A stretch of DNA of 64,000 nt from Leisingera aquaemixtae (GCF_019801145.1 NZ_JAHVJQ010000004.1:186001-250000), one strand, 5' to 3'. Shown: positions 34,866 through 47,201, counted from the first letter of the stretch. Made by a program: numbers and translations. Notes: generated from the sequence alone by a model not told the origin.

Positions 34866-35657
34866 ATGACCGTCATGACCCCGACCCCGCTGCAGGGCCG
34901 CCCGGCCAATTGTTCGGACGCCGAATGGGAGGCCCGCTGCGAGCTGGCTGCGATTTACAATGCGCTGGTGAAATACCGGCTGACCGATCAGACCAACCAG
35001 TGGCACGCGATCCGGGTGCCGGGCGAGGACGCGCTGATCACCCATCACTATGGCTGGATGCATGAGGAGGTGACCGCCTCCAACCTGATCAAAGTCGGTT
35101 TCGACCGGGTGAACCACAATCCGGAAAACGGCGAGCCGAACCCCTCGGCCACCGAAATCGGCAAGCTGTTTTTCGAGGCGGAGCCGGAGAAGAACTGCAT
35201 CATGCATATCCACACCAAGGCAATCATGGGGGTGTCGGCCCAGACCGGCGGGGTGGGCCCCTACAGCCAGGCCTATCTGATGATCGGCGGCGGCGATGTG
35301 CTGGGGTATACGGATTACGAGTTCGAATGCACCGAAGATTTTCTGAACGGATTGCTGGACGCCGGCCGCGGCAGGAAGGCGGTGGTGGAAGCCTGGCACG
35401 GTGCCTTTGTGTTCGGGGCGACCGCGGGCGAGGCGTTCTTCCGCTCCTTCTACCTGGATCAGGCCTGTGCGGTGCAGCTGGAGGTGCAGAAGGCCGCGGC
35501 CTGCCCGGGGGTGGAGATCCGCACCATTCCCGAGGCGGAGCAGAAGCGCCATCTGCGCGACATGGCCGTCAGCGACTGGTACGGCTACGAGGGCGAGCTG
35601 GAGTGGCATGCCATCCGCCGCCGACTGGATGCAGAGGCGCCGCACTACAAAAGCTGA
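34866..35657 (+). CDS. Class II aldolase/adducin-family protein
   Basis: 263 residues. The family uses a zinc bound by three His plus a Glu; here MHIHTKAIMG and VVEAWHGAFVFG supply such residues, with the ITHHYGWMHEEVTASNLIKV motif near the N-terminus. Members include fuculose-phosphate aldolase and many uncharacterised proteins; the adducin-like branch often lacks phosphate-binding residues, so the substrate is open. GAAAGGAAACG precedes the start. It is probably controlled by the divergent GlxA-type regulator. Confidence 0.88.
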   Translation: MTVMTPTPLQGRPANCSDAEWEARCELAAIYNALVKYRLTDQTNQWHAIRVPGEDALITHHYGWMHEEVTASNLIKVGFDRVNHNPENGEPNPSATEIGKLFFEAEPEKNCIMHIHTKAIMGVSAQTGGVGPYSQAYLMIGGGDVLGYTDYEFECTEDFLNGLLDAGRGRKAVVEAWHGAFVFGATAGEAFFRSFYLDQACAVQLEVQKAAACPGVEIRTIPEAEQKRHLRDMAVSDWYGYEGELEWHAIRRRLDAEAPHYKS

Positions 35658-35680
35658 CCAAGCCGCCATTTCAGCGGCAG

Positions 35681-35845
35681 GGTGCCCCCGCGCCTTGGCC
35701 GCAGCATCGCAGATGCCGCAGCAAGCCTTGGGCCCGGCCCCGTGCTGGCGCACGGCGCGCGCCACGAAGCGGCGCCTGGCCCAACGGAAGCGGGTCAATC
35801 TGCGATTGGCCCGGGACGGGCGGGAGCCTTGCGGTCCGCCCGTGC
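35681..35845. repeat. Nested-palindrome intergenic repeat, copy 6
   Basis: CGCGCCTTGG, then CAAGCCTTGGGCC, then hairpin CCGTGC-TGGC-GCACGG, then core GCGGCGCCTGGCCCAACGG (35769-35787), GCGGGAG (35820-35826), and an outer hairpin ACGGGCGG/CCGCCCGT. The order parallels copy 1. It lies between the convergent aldolase and LysR genes. Confidence 0.75.
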
Positions 35846-35866
35846 GTTTCTCTGCTGCAACCTCTG

Positions 35867-35897
35867 CAAAAAAAGCCCCCGCGAGTGGCGCGGGGGC
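35867..35897 (-). terminator. Terminator of the LysR gene
   Basis: 9-bp stem GCCCCCGCG/CGCGGGGGC with loop AGTGG; on the minus strand it is followed by seven or more T. It starts about 45 bp beyond the LysR stop. Confidence 0.88.
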
Positions 35898-35941
35898 AGG
35901 TCTTCGAGGGAAGTCTTGTTCCGGTTTTCCGTTGAACCGGT

Positions 35942-36853
35942 TCAGGTTTTCCATTCGGACGGGTCGCGGTCGGCAAAGGCCGCAACCAGGAAATCGATAA
36001 AGGCCCGCACCTTGGGCTGGGTGAACTTGCCGGGCGGGTAGACGGCATAAATGCCTTGGGTTTCCACCGGCAGGCTGGGCATCACGTCCTCGACCAGCCC
36101 CTCCTCCATCGCTGCGGAGTAGAGGTAGCTGGGCAGGTAGGCGATGCCGAGGCCGGAAATCGCGGCGTTCAGCAGCGATTGCCCGTCATTGACGGACAGC
36201 CAGCCGGAGGTGCGCACCTGACGCTTTTCACCCGAGGGCGCGGTGATCTTCCAGACGTTGCCGCTGGACTGGCTGGAGTAGTGCAGCAGTTTGTGGGTGT
36301 TAAGCTCGTCGATTTTCTGCGGGCGGCCGAATTTCTCCAGATATTCCGGAGAGGCGATCATACGCTTGGTGGTCTCGGTCAGCTTGCGGGCGCGCAAGCT
36401 GCTGTCCTCCAGCTCGCCGATGCGGACCGCCATGTCGAAGCCTTCGGAGATCAGCTCCACATAGCGGTTGTTCAGCACCATGTTGACGGTGATGTCCGGG
36501 AAGTCGCGCAGGAAGTCCGACAGCACCGGCGACAGATGGTTGACGCCGAAGTCGGTGGCAACCGAAATCCGCAACAGGCCCGAAGGCGCCGATTGCATCG
36601 AGGTGACCAGCGCATCCGCTTCACCTGCGTCATTCAGCACCCGGCGGGCGCGGTCGTAATAGGCCAGGCCGATCTCGGTCGGGGACACCCGGCGGGTGGT
36701 GCGGTTCAGCAGCCTTGCGCCGAGGCGGGCTTCAAGGCTGGAGACATGTTTGGAGACGGCCGACTTCGATATTCCCATCTTCCGCGCCGCATCGGTGAAA
36801 CCGCCCTGGTCCACCACATTGGCAAAGGCCTCCATTTCCATCAGTCGGTCCAT
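35942..36853 (-). CDS. LysR-family transcriptional regulator
   Basis: 303 residues from ATG 36853. The N-terminal winged helix is MEMEAFANVVDQGGFTDAARKMGISKSAVSKHVSSLEARLGARLLNRTTR; the rest is the periplasmic-binding-like effector domain (CrgA/DsdC-like branch, with RISVATDFGVNHLSPVLSDFLRDFPDI). LysR proteins usually control a divergent neighbour; here the adjacent upstream gene is the codirectional AEC carrier, 163 bp away, so no target is obvious. Confidence 0.93.
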   Translation of the reverse strand: MDRLMEMEAFANVVDQGGFTDAARKMGISKSAVSKHVSSLEARLGARLLNRTTRRVSPTEIGLAYYDRARRVLNDAGEADALVTSMQSAPSGLLRISVATDFGVNHLSPVLSDFLRDFPDITVNMVLNNRYVELISEGFDMAVRIGELEDSSLRARKLTETTKRMIASPEYLEKFGRPQKIDELNTHKLLHYSSQSSGNVWKITAPSGEKRQVRTSGWLSVNDGQSLLNAAISGLGIAYLPSYLYSAAMEEGLVEDVMPSLPVETQGIYAVYPPGKFTQPKVRAFIDFLVAAFADRDPSEWKT

Positions 36854-37016
36854 GTGCACCCGTCCTCGCATATCCTGTTGCCCTGAAGCTGACGGGCAAA
36901 TCGGGCAAGATCGGGGCGGAGGTGGGATAATTGCGAGGTTTCGCCGGGATCGTTTGCGCTGTGGAAACGGCGGCGTCTGGAAGGGGGTGGCGGGCCTAAG
37001 AGGTCCTAACGAAACC

Positions 37017-37928
37017 TTAAAGCGCAAGCTTGATGGTCAGGATCCACAGGGGCAGTGTTACCGCGCTGAGCAGGGTGGATTGCGCAATAAGTGTGGCAGC
37101 AAGCGTTCGGTCCGCGCCAAAGGCCGAGGCCAGCACATGCGCCGCGGATGCGGTGGGCAGTGCAGCGAACAGAACCAGCACCGCGGCAAAGCCGGGCTCG
37201 GTTCCCAGCAGCAGGCAGGCCGCCAGCACGATGGCCGGCACCAGCACCAGCCGGACCAGGCAGAGATAACCGTTGAACAGGTCGAGCCGGGCCAGCGCCC
37301 GCCAGTTCATGGTGGCGCCGATCGACAGCAGCGCAATGGGGATCGCCGCATGGGCCAGCATTTCGGCCGGGGCCAGAACCGGGGCGGGGATCCTGTAGCC
37401 CGAAAGCCCCACTGCGACGCCGGCGATGGAGGCCAGCAGGAATGGATTGAGCGCGATTTTGATGGCCGTTTCGCGCAGCGAAAGGCTGCCGCCGCGTGAC
37501 AGTGCCGTGACCGCCATCACATTGGCCACCGGCACCGCCATGCCGATTGCAACTGCCATCTGACCGGTCAGTTCTACACCGACCGAAGGCAGCGCAACAA
37601 AAGCAATGGCGGTATTGAAGCGCCAGGCGGTCTGCCAGGCGCCGGCGAAGTCGAGAATCTTCTCGGGCCCGAACCGGCGCGCCAGCCAGCCGAGGCCAAA
37701 CGCCAGGGCCAGAATGCTCCAGACCGCGGGGCCGATACGGCCCAGATCGGAGACGGCAATGGGGCGGCCGCTGGCGGCAAAGAACAGCAGCGCGGGAAAC
37801 AGCACTTCGAAATTCAGCTTGTCGAGGCCTTGCCAGGCTTGCGGAGCCAGACGCTTGCGTACCATGCCGCCGAGCCCGACCATCAGGAAGCTGGGGGTCA
37901 GCCCCATCAGAATGACTGCAAATACCAT
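37017..37928 (-). CDS. AEC-family (auxin efflux carrier-like) permease
   Basis: 303 residues from ATG 37928 with AGGAG upstream. About ten hydrophobic segments in the two five-helix halves of the AEC fold. Landmarks: GLGGMVRKRLAPQAWQGLDKLNFEVLFPALLF at the start and the IALLSIGATM segment after the centre. Bacterial members export or import organic acids such as malonate or malate; the substrate here is unknown. It is divergent from the DUF4399 gene. Confidence 0.88.
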   Translation of the reverse strand: MVFAVILMGLTPSFLMVGLGGMVRKRLAPQAWQGLDKLNFEVLFPALLFFAASGRPIAVSDLGRIGPAVWSILALAFGLGWLARRFGPEKILDFAGAWQTAWRFNTAIAFVALPSVGVELTGQMAVAIGMAVPVANVMAVTALSRGGSLSLRETAIKIALNPFLLASIAGVAVGLSGYRIPAPVLAPAEMLAHAAIPIALLSIGATMNWRALARLDLFNGYLCLVRLVLVPAIVLAACLLLGTEPGFAAVLVLFAALPTASAAHVLASAFGADRTLAATLIAQSTLLSAVTLPLWILTIKLAL

Positions 37929-38124
37929 GGCTGGCTCCTGCCTGTATATCGCTGGAGACACTGCCTCCGCCGGGCGGGCCAGGCAAGCGGGACGGACAAG
38001 GTATTGCCGCGGTCGGCTGCCGGTGCTGCCTTTTTGTGCAACTGCTCACTATGCCGGATTTGCCGTTGCCAGGCCCGCTGCTAGATCTAACCTGTTGGTT
38101 GAGAGAATTGCCGGAGGACTGGAC

Positions 38125-38565
38125 ATGAAATTTCTGCTGGCTGCTGCCGCGGTATTGAGCTTTGCCGCGCCGCTTGGGGCGCAAGAGCGCACGCCGTCGC
38201 ATCCGGATGCGAAGGTCTTTTTCGTCAACCTCAAGGACGGAGACACGGTTTCCTCGCCGGTGACGGTGGTGTTTGGTCTGTCCGGCATGGAGGTTGCGCC
38301 TGCCGGGACGGAAAAAGAGCACTCGGGCCATCACCATCTTCTGATCGACCGCCCGGCGATCGGAGAAGGCGAAGACGGCGCGGATGAGCTACTGAACGGG
38401 CTGCCGGCGGATGAGCATCATGTGCATTTCGGCGGCGGGCAGACGGAGACCACACTGGAGCTGTCGCCAGGCCGCCACACCTTGCAACTGGTGCTTGGCG
38501 ATGCCAGCCACGTGCCGCATGACTCGCCCGTGGTGTCCGAGGTCATTACCATCAACGTGGAGTGA
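38125..38565 (+). CDS. Secreted DUF4399-family protein
   Basis: 146 residues with a signal peptide ending GAQ-ER (about residue 20) and GGAGGA before the start. The body matches DUF4399: VFFVNLKDGDTVSSPVTVVFGLSGMEVAPAG, the HSGHHHLLID cluster, and LPADEHHVHFGGGQTET; the many histidines suggest metal binding. The family has no assigned function; ATPase-linked annotations are unsupported. It may be a periplasmic copper or other metal chaperone (inference). Confidence 0.88.
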   Translation: MKFLLAAAAVLSFAAPLGAQERTPSHPDAKVFFVNLKDGDTVSSPVTVVFGLSGMEVAPAGTEKEHSGHHHLLIDRPAIGEGEDGADELLNGLPADEHHVHFGGGQTETTLELSPGRHTLQLVLGDASHVPHDSPVVSEVITINVE

Positions 38566-38641
38566 CGCTTCGGTGTGCAGCGAAGCATCCGGCAGCTGAG
38601 GCGGGTTAGGCAGAACGTCCTGAACAGACAAAGGACCTGTC

Positions 38642-38962
38642 ATGCTGACCTGCATCATCCGCTATCACATAGATCCCGCCAAGAAGGCGCAGTTCGAACA
38701 ATACGCCCGCAACTGGGGCCAGGCGATTCCGCGCTGCGGGGCGGATCTGGTTGGTTATTTCGCACCGCATGAGGGGTCTTCGACCTTGGCGTATGGTATT
38801 TATAACGTGGGCAGCCTGGCAGAGTATGAGGCCTACAGGGCGCGGCTGGCGGCAGACCCGCTGGGGCGCGAGAACTATGAATTTGCCCAGAAGGAACGGA
38901 TTTTGCTGCGTGAAGACCGGACCTGGCTGAAACTGGCCTCAGCCCCGCATGGCGACGGATAG
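38642..38962 (+). CDS. NIPSNAP-family protein
   Basis: 106 residues. Ferredoxin-like alpha+beta barrel of the NIPSNAP/dimeric barrel type: MLTCIIRYHIDPAKKAQFEQYARNW at the start, then YGIYNVGSLAEYEAYRARLAADP. The function is unknown. It precedes another dimeric-barrel protein by 12 bp, so the two are cotranscribed and could form a heterodimer. Confidence 0.88.
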   Translation: MLTCIIRYHIDPAKKAQFEQYARNWGQAIPRCGADLVGYFAPHEGSSTLAYGIYNVGSLAEYEAYRARLAADPLGRENYEFAQKERILLREDRTWLKLASAPHGDG

Positions 38963-38974
38963 GAGTAGACCCTG

Positions 38975-39319
38975 ATGATTGCCGTTATTTTTGAAGTGGA
39001 GCCGGCCGAGGGCATGAAGGACACTTACCTTGAGCATGCCGCCGGGCTGCGGCCGCTGTTTGAGGGGATTGAGGGGTTCATCTCGGTCGAGCGCTTCCAG
39101 AGCCTGACAACGCCGGGCAAGCTGCTGTCGCTGTCGTTCTGGGAGAGCGAGGAGGCCTTGGCCGCCTGGCGCCAGGTCCCGGCGCACCGGGCAGCGCAGG
39201 CCAGGGGCCGCAGCGGCTATTTCGCGGACTACCGGCTGCGCGTTGCGGGGGTGATCCGCGATTACGGGATGGAGGCGCGGGAGGAGGCCCCGGCGGACAG
39301 CATCGCGGCACACGGCTGA
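38975..39319 (+). CDS. Antibiotic biosynthesis monooxygenase (ABM) family protein
   Basis: 114 residues. ABM barrel: MIAVIFEVEPAEGMKDTYLEHAAGLRP, GFISVERFQSL, LLSLSFWESEEALAAWRQVPAHRAAQARGR. Members are heme-degrading or quinol-oxidising monooxygenases, or simple ligand binders; the heme-binding His/Asn pair of IsdG is not evident. It follows the NIPSNAP gene directly. Confidence 0.88.
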   Translation: MIAVIFEVEPAEGMKDTYLEHAAGLRPLFEGIEGFISVERFQSLTTPGKLLSLSFWESEEALAAWRQVPAHRAAQARGRSGYFADYRLRVAGVIRDYGMEAREEAPADSIAAHG

Positions 39320-39399
39320 GCGCCGCGCGGGCCACGCTGCTGCAGGGCTGCTGCGGGCGGTTCCCGTCTAGCTTAGGCGCATTGAAAATACGCCGCGCC

Positions 39400-39510
39400 C
39401 GTTGGGCGCAGCACCGCGCGGAGCGCGGTGCCATCCGCCGTGCCGCCGGCGCGGTGCCCGGCCCAACTGCGGGCCGGACCTGAAAGGGGCGGCTGCCGCA
39501 AGCGGGAGGA
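39400..39510. repeat. Nested-palindrome intergenic repeat, copy 7
   Basis: Contains GCACCGCGC/GCGCGGTGC, the CCGCCGGCGCGGTGC stretch shared with copy 2, the core GCGGTGCCCGGCCCAAC (39451-39467), and GCGGGAG (39502-39508). It lies between the convergent ABM and FadH-type genes. Confidence 0.65.
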
Positions 39511-39521
39511 CGTCTGCTGCC

Positions 39522-42693
<3,172 letters not shown>

Positions 42694-42699
42694 TGCTGG

Positions 42700-43569
42700 T
42701 TATTCAGCTGCGGTTGCGGGGCGCTGTGACCGCAGCCGCACCTGGCCGAGCCAAAGGCTGAACAGGGCCAGTGTGGCGCCCAGCATCTGGTTGGGCGTCA
42801 GGGTTTCTCCCAGCAGCAGCCAGCCCAGGATCACGGCAGACAGCGGGCTCAGGACGCCGAGCAGTGAGACTTGCGACGGGTCGATCCGAGCGAGGCCGCG
42901 GAACCACAGGATATAAGTCAGCGCACCGCCGATGAGGCTCATGTAGGCAAGGCCCAGGATATTGGCAGCCGTGAAGACCGGCATCTCCGGCACCATCCAC
43001 AGCGCAACAGGCACCAGCAGCAGCCCGCCTGCGGTCAGCTGCCAGGCGGTGAAGGTGAGCGGCGGCACCGGCGGCTGCCACTTCCGGGTCAGAACAACGC
43101 CGGCGGCCATCGACAAGGCGCCGCCAAGGCCGGCCAGGACGCCCAGCGTGTCCAGCTTGGCGGCCGGGGTCAGCACCAGCAAGGCAACGCCTGCCATGCT
43201 CAGAAGCGCGGCGGCAACGGCAGCAGCGCGGATCTGCGTCTGCAGCAGCAAGGCGGACAGGAACACTACGATCAGCGGCTGCACGGCGCCAAGCGTCGCG
43301 GCGACCCCGCCGGGCAGGCGGTAGGCGGACAGGAACAACAGCACCCAGAACAGCGAGAAGTTCAGCGCGCCAAGCACCATCAGCCGCGGCAGCCAGCTGA
43401 GCGGCGGTAGCTGGCGCACCAGCAGCAGCAGCAGCAGGCCCGCGGGCAGCGCCCTGAGGAGTGCTACCACCAGCGGCGAGTGGCCTGGCAGGAAAGTCGT
43501 TGTCACGATGTAGCTGCTGCCCCAGATGGCAGGGGCCAGCGCGGTCAGCAGAAGGGTCCGGATCGGCAT
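42700..43569 (-). CDS. EamA/DMT-family permease
   Basis: 289 residues, ten hydrophobic segments, two EamA repeats (TALAPAIWGSSYIVTT early; LIGGALTYILWFRGLARIDPSQVSLLGVLSPLSAVILGWLLLGE late). The AAGG/GGAG region upstream is a good ribosome site. It is divergent from a MarR regulator with two palindromic operators between, so it is probably an effluxer induced when the MarR ligand is present. The substrate is unknown. Confidence 0.9.
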   Translation of the reverse strand: MPIRTLLLTALAPAIWGSSYIVTTTFLPGHSPLVVALLRALPAGLLLLLLVRQLPPLSWLPRLMVLGALNFSLFWVLLFLSAYRLPGGVAATLGAVQPLIVVFLSALLLQTQIRAAAVAAALLSMAGVALLVLTPAAKLDTLGVLAGLGGALSMAAGVVLTRKWQPPVPPLTFTAWQLTAGGLLLVPVALWMVPEMPVFTAANILGLAYMSLIGGALTYILWFRGLARIDPSQVSLLGVLSPLSAVILGWLLLGETLTPNQMLGATLALFSLWLGQVRLRSQRPATAAE

Positions 43570-43582
43570 GTGTTTCTCCTTG

Positions 43583-43623
43583 TCTTGATGTCGAGATAAT
43601 AGGTTTTATCTTGACGTCAAGAT
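43583..43623. promoter_or_regulatory. Paired palindromic operators, EamA/MarR
   Basis: A perfect 16-bp palindrome ATCTTGACGTCAAGAT at 43608-43623 and a related one, TCTTGATGTCGAGA at 43583-43596 (imperfect dyad, two mispairings), with centres 26 bp apart. They fill the 75-bp gap between the divergent starts and match the size of MarR-family sites. Confidence 0.75.
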
Positions 43624-43644
43624 GTAAATGCCTAAACCGGTGGC

Positions 43645-44130
43645 ATGGACCATGTGGATTTTATCACCCAGCAATGGGGGCAGGAGCGGCCGGACCTGGA
43701 TGTGACGGCCATGGGAGTGATCGGCAGAGTGGCCAGGCTGTACTTGGCCTATCAGCGCGAGATGCATAAGACATTTGCGGAATTCGGGCTGAACGCGGCC
43801 AAATTCGACGTGCTGGCCACGCTGCGCCGGTCCGGGGCGCCTTACACGCTGTCGCCGGGCGATCTGCTGAAGGCGACGATGGTGGCGTCCGGCACCATGA
43901 CCAACCGCATCGACCGGCTGGAGGCGGACGGACTGGTCAAGCGCGAGGTGAACCCGGAGGACAGCCGCAGTTTCCTGGTCGGGCTGACGGAAGAAGGCTT
44001 TGCCCTGATCGACCGGGCCGTCGCAGCCCATGTTGAAACTCAGACACGGCTGCTGAGCGGGATGAGCGCTCAGGAGGTCGAGACCTTCAAAGCGCTTCTG
44101 AGCAAGGCGCAGCTTTCGGCTGACAGCTGA
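43645..44130 (+). CDS. MarR-family transcriptional regulator
   Basis: 161 residues. Winged-helix MarR fold: LNAAKFDVLATLRRSGAPYTLSPGDLLKATMVASGTMTNRIDRLEADGLVKREVNPEDSRSFLVGLTEEG holds the recognition helix and wing (EDSRSFLV in place of DRRxxxL). It likely represses itself and the divergent EamA permease through the paired palindromes and responds to a small molecule exported by the permease. Confidence 0.94.
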   Translation: MDHVDFITQQWGQERPDLDVTAMGVIGRVARLYLAYQREMHKTFAEFGLNAAKFDVLATLRRSGAPYTLSPGDLLKATMVASGTMTNRIDRLEADGLVKREVNPEDSRSFLVGLTEEGFALIDRAVAAHVETQTRLLSGMSAQEVETFKALLSKAQLSADS

Positions 44131-44149
44131 GGCCGGAACCGGTAAGCCC

Positions 44150-44262
44150 GTGTGCCTGCCGCAGGCAGGCTGCGCGGGGCGGCAAGGCCGCGCCGCGCTA
44201 CGCCCAAGGGCCGGAAGTGCACCGCGAGCTGCAGTTCCGGCGGGCGGGAGTGCCCGGCTGGA
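44150..44262. repeat. Nested-palindrome intergenic repeat, copy 5
   Basis: Hairpin CTGCCGCAGGCAG near 44157, a GCCGCGCCGCGCTACGCCCAAGGGCC stretch related to the shared core, and GCGGGAG at 44244-44250. It lies between the convergent MarR and kinase genes. Numbering of copies follows description, not position. Confidence 0.55.
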
Positions 44263-45255
44263 TTAAACCAGCCCGGCTTCTTCCAGCAGGTGCCGGACGT
44301 TGGTTTCGGGGCGCGGGCCGATATGGCGGATGACTTCGCCTGCACAGATGCAGCCCATGCGGGCGCAGGTTTCCATGCTGCGGCCAGTCGCCAAGCCGTA
44401 CAGGAAGCCGGCAGCAAACTGGTCGCCGGCCCCGGTCGCATCCACCGGCACGATGGTTTCGACCGGCACGTCGACGCGCGTGCCATCATTCAGCACGGTC
44501 ACGCCGTCGCCGGACCGGGTGCAGACCACCAGCGGACAGATCGCGGCGGTTTTGGCCATTGCCTCTTCCAGGTCGCTGGTTTCGAACAAGGCGCAGATTT
44601 CGTCCTGGTTGCCGATCACGAAATCCAGCTCGTTGCCGATCAGGTTCAGGAAATCGGCCCGGTGGCGCTCGACGCAGAACGGGTCGGAGATCGAAATGCC
44701 AACTTTGCCGCCGCCTTCACGGCAGTCGCGGGCCGCTTCCAGAAAGGCGGTCTTGCCCTTGTCCTTGTCGAACAGATAGCCCTCCAGGAACATGATCTGC
44801 GCGTTGCCGGCCACGTCCTGGGGCACGTCGGCGGAACTCAGTTCCGACGAAATGCCAAGGTAGGTGTTCATTGAACGCTCACCGTCCGGCGAGACAAAGA
44901 TCATCGACCGCGAGGTCGGCATCTCGCCGTCCGCAACCGGCGGATTCACAAAGCCAACGCCCTCGTTGTTCATCGCATCCGCGTAGAAACTTCCCAGCGA
45001 GTCGTCACGGACCCGGCCGATGAAGGCGGCCTGGAGCCCCAGCGCACCGGCGCCGGCGATGGTGTTGGCGACCGAGCCGCCCGGAGTCATAACCCGGTTT
45101 CCCATTGCCGCATAGAGATCCTCGCAGCGGTCGCGCTCAATGAGCTGCATGATGCCTTTTTCGATGCCTTGCTCGGCCAGGAAACTGTCCTCGCACTGGG
45201 CGATCACATCGACGACGGCATTGCCGATTCCGACGAGCTGGTAGGTTTTGGTCAT
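44263..45255 (-). CDS. PfkB-family sugar/adenosine kinase
   Basis: 330 residues, with GAGGAGG upstream. The sequence follows the adenosine-kinase-like branch: YQLVGIGNAVVDVIAQ at the start, TPGGSVANTIAGAGALG, and the catalytic DATGAGDQFAAGFLYGLATG anion hole with Asp near residue 260. It could phosphorylate adenosine, ribose or a related nucleoside. It stands alone. Confidence 0.9.
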   Translation of the reverse strand: MTKTYQLVGIGNAVVDVIAQCEDSFLAEQGIEKGIMQLIERDRCEDLYAAMGNRVMTPGGSVANTIAGAGALGLQAAFIGRVRDDSLGSFYADAMNNEGVGFVNPPVADGEMPTSRSMIFVSPDGERSMNTYLGISSELSSADVPQDVAGNAQIMFLEGYLFDKDKGKTAFLEAARDCREGGGKVGISISDPFCVERHRADFLNLIGNELDFVIGNQDEICALFETSDLEEAMAKTAAICPLVVCTRSGDGVTVLNDGTRVDVPVETIVPVDATGAGDQFAAGFLYGLATGRSMETCARMGCICAGEVIRHIGPRPETNVRHLLEEAGLV

Positions 45256-45356
45256 GGGCTGCCCTCCTCGGGGAGTGTTGCGCCGGGTCCGGCGGATTTG
45301 TCTAGCGATATGGAGTGACGAGGTTTAGCCAGGCTGCAGGCCGGGCGGGTAAAGCC

Positions 45357-46001
<645 letters not shown>

Positions 46002-46134
46002 CGCGCGCCATATGTACAGAGCGGACCTTAAAGCGCAATTGAAATTGGGCGGGAAAGCAGCGCTTCATCAGAGTTAGAGGGAGAATGCTGCAATAGCGCA
46101 AGTTCCGGGTCGCGTGCTTGGGGCGGGCGTATTA

Positions 46135-46148
46135 ACTTGGCTGCAAGT
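46135..46148. promoter_or_regulatory. Dyad upstream of the Ada-like gene
   Basis: ACTTG-GCTG-CAAGT, 5-bp arms, ending 17 bp before the start codon. It could be a self-regulatory site for the AraC-type domain of the Ada-like protein; the support is symmetry and position only. Confidence 0.25.
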
Positions 46149-46165
46149 AAAATCGGATTGGGCCA

Positions 46166-47035
46166 ATGAAAATCGAAGCGCGGGAAAACTCATACCACTA
46201 CGGCGTCATGCGGCGGGCGATTGAGCTGATCGACGATGGCGGCGAGGATCTGACGCTGGAGCAGCTGGCCGCCCGTATGGACATGAGCCCGGCGCATTTT
46301 CAGCGGCTGTTCTCGGCCTGGGTCGGGGTGTCGCCAAAGCGCTACCAGCAGTATCTGCGGCTGGGCCATGCCAAGGCGTTGCTGCGCGAACGGTTCACCA
46401 CGCTGGAGGCATCGCATGCGGTGGGGCTGTCCGGCTCCGGCCGGCTGCACGACCTGTTTCTTCGATGGGAGGCGATGAGCCCCGGAGAATATGCCCGCAG
46501 GGGGGATGGCCTGCGGATTTTCTGGGGCTGGTTCGACAGCCCCTTTGGACTGGCCTTGGTGATGGGGACGGAGAAAGGTATCTGCGGGCTTGGCTTTGCT
46601 GCCGAAACCGGGGCCGAGGCCGCCATGGAAGACATGCGCTCACGCTGGCCGCAAGCGGAATATGTTGAGGACGCCGAAGCGCTCCGCCCCCTGGCAGAGG
46701 CGGCCTTTGCCCAGAAGGGCGAAACTGCGCTGCACATGATCGGCGCCCCGCTGCAGATCAAGGTTTGGGAAGCGCTGCTGCGCATCCCTTCCGGCCATGT
46801 CACAACATATTCCGAACTGGCCCAGGCGATCGGCGTACCCAAGGCGGTGCGGGCGGTGGGCACGGCGGTCGGGCGCAACCCGGTCAGCTGGCTGATCCCC
46901 TGCCACCGTGCCCTGCGCAAGTCCGGCGCTCTTGGCGGTTACCACTGGGGGCTGCCGGTCAAACGCGCGATGCTTGCTTTTGAGGCCGCGCGGGAGGAGG
47001 AGGCGGCGGCCGGAGATATGCGCGCCGCCGGCTGA
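46166..47035 (+). CDS. AraC-OGT fusion: Ada-like methylated-DNA-cysteine methyltransferase
   Basis: 289 residues. Residues about 15-110 form an AraC-type double HTH (LEQLAARMDMSPAHFQRLFSAWVG); residues about 120-275 are the O6-alkylguanine-DNA methyltransferase with IPCHRAL as the acceptor-cysteine motif, preceded by VTTYSELAQAIG and AVGTAVGRNP. The N-terminal Ada zinc domain with the methylphosphotriester-sensing Cys is absent, so activation cannot be by the E. coli Ada route. The AraC helices may sense alkylation via the OGT domain or may only bind DNA. Its 3' end overlaps a small opposite-strand gene by 77 bp. Confidence 0.93.
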   Translation: MKIEARENSYHYGVMRRAIELIDDGGEDLTLEQLAARMDMSPAHFQRLFSAWVGVSPKRYQQYLRLGHAKALLRERFTTLEASHAVGLSGSGRLHDLFLRWEAMSPGEYARRGDGLRIFWGWFDSPFGLALVMGTEKGICGLGFAAETGAEAAMEDMRSRWPQAEYVEDAEALRPLAEAAFAQKGETALHMIGAPLQIKVWEALLRIPSGHVTTYSELAQAIGVPKAVRAVGTAVGRNPVSWLIPCHRALRKSGALGGYHWGLPVKRAMLAFEAAREEEAAAGDMRAAG

Positions 47036-47201
47036 ACAGGCGATGAAGCAGGCCGGGAAGGGTAGGGCGGGCAACCCTCTGAGCTTCGTATCGCCTGCGC
47101 GCTTCCTCGCGCTCGATTTCATGCGGGGCCAAGGGGCGCCGCTGGCTTTCCCAGCGGTCCAGTCCCAGGGTGATCAGAACGAACCAGTCATAACTCAGCA
47201 T
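46959..47201 (-). CDS. Small basic hypothetical protein overlapping the Ada-like gene
   Basis: 80 residues. Starts MLSYDWFVLITLGLDRWE, followed by charged helix LAPHEIEREEARRRYEAQRV and a Pro/Arg-rich tail. AAGGAG lies 7 bp before the ATG, a near-ideal ribosome site, which is why I accept it although the last 77 bp overlap the Ada-like gene tail-to-tail. It shares its upstream region, including a palindrome, with the divergent YafY regulator, so it is a plausible target of that regulator. The function is unknown. Confidence 0.6.
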   Translation of the reverse strand: MLSYDWFVLITLGLDRWESQRRPLAPHEIEREEARRRYEAQRVARPTLPGLLHRLFSRRRAYLRPPPPPPARPQKQASRV

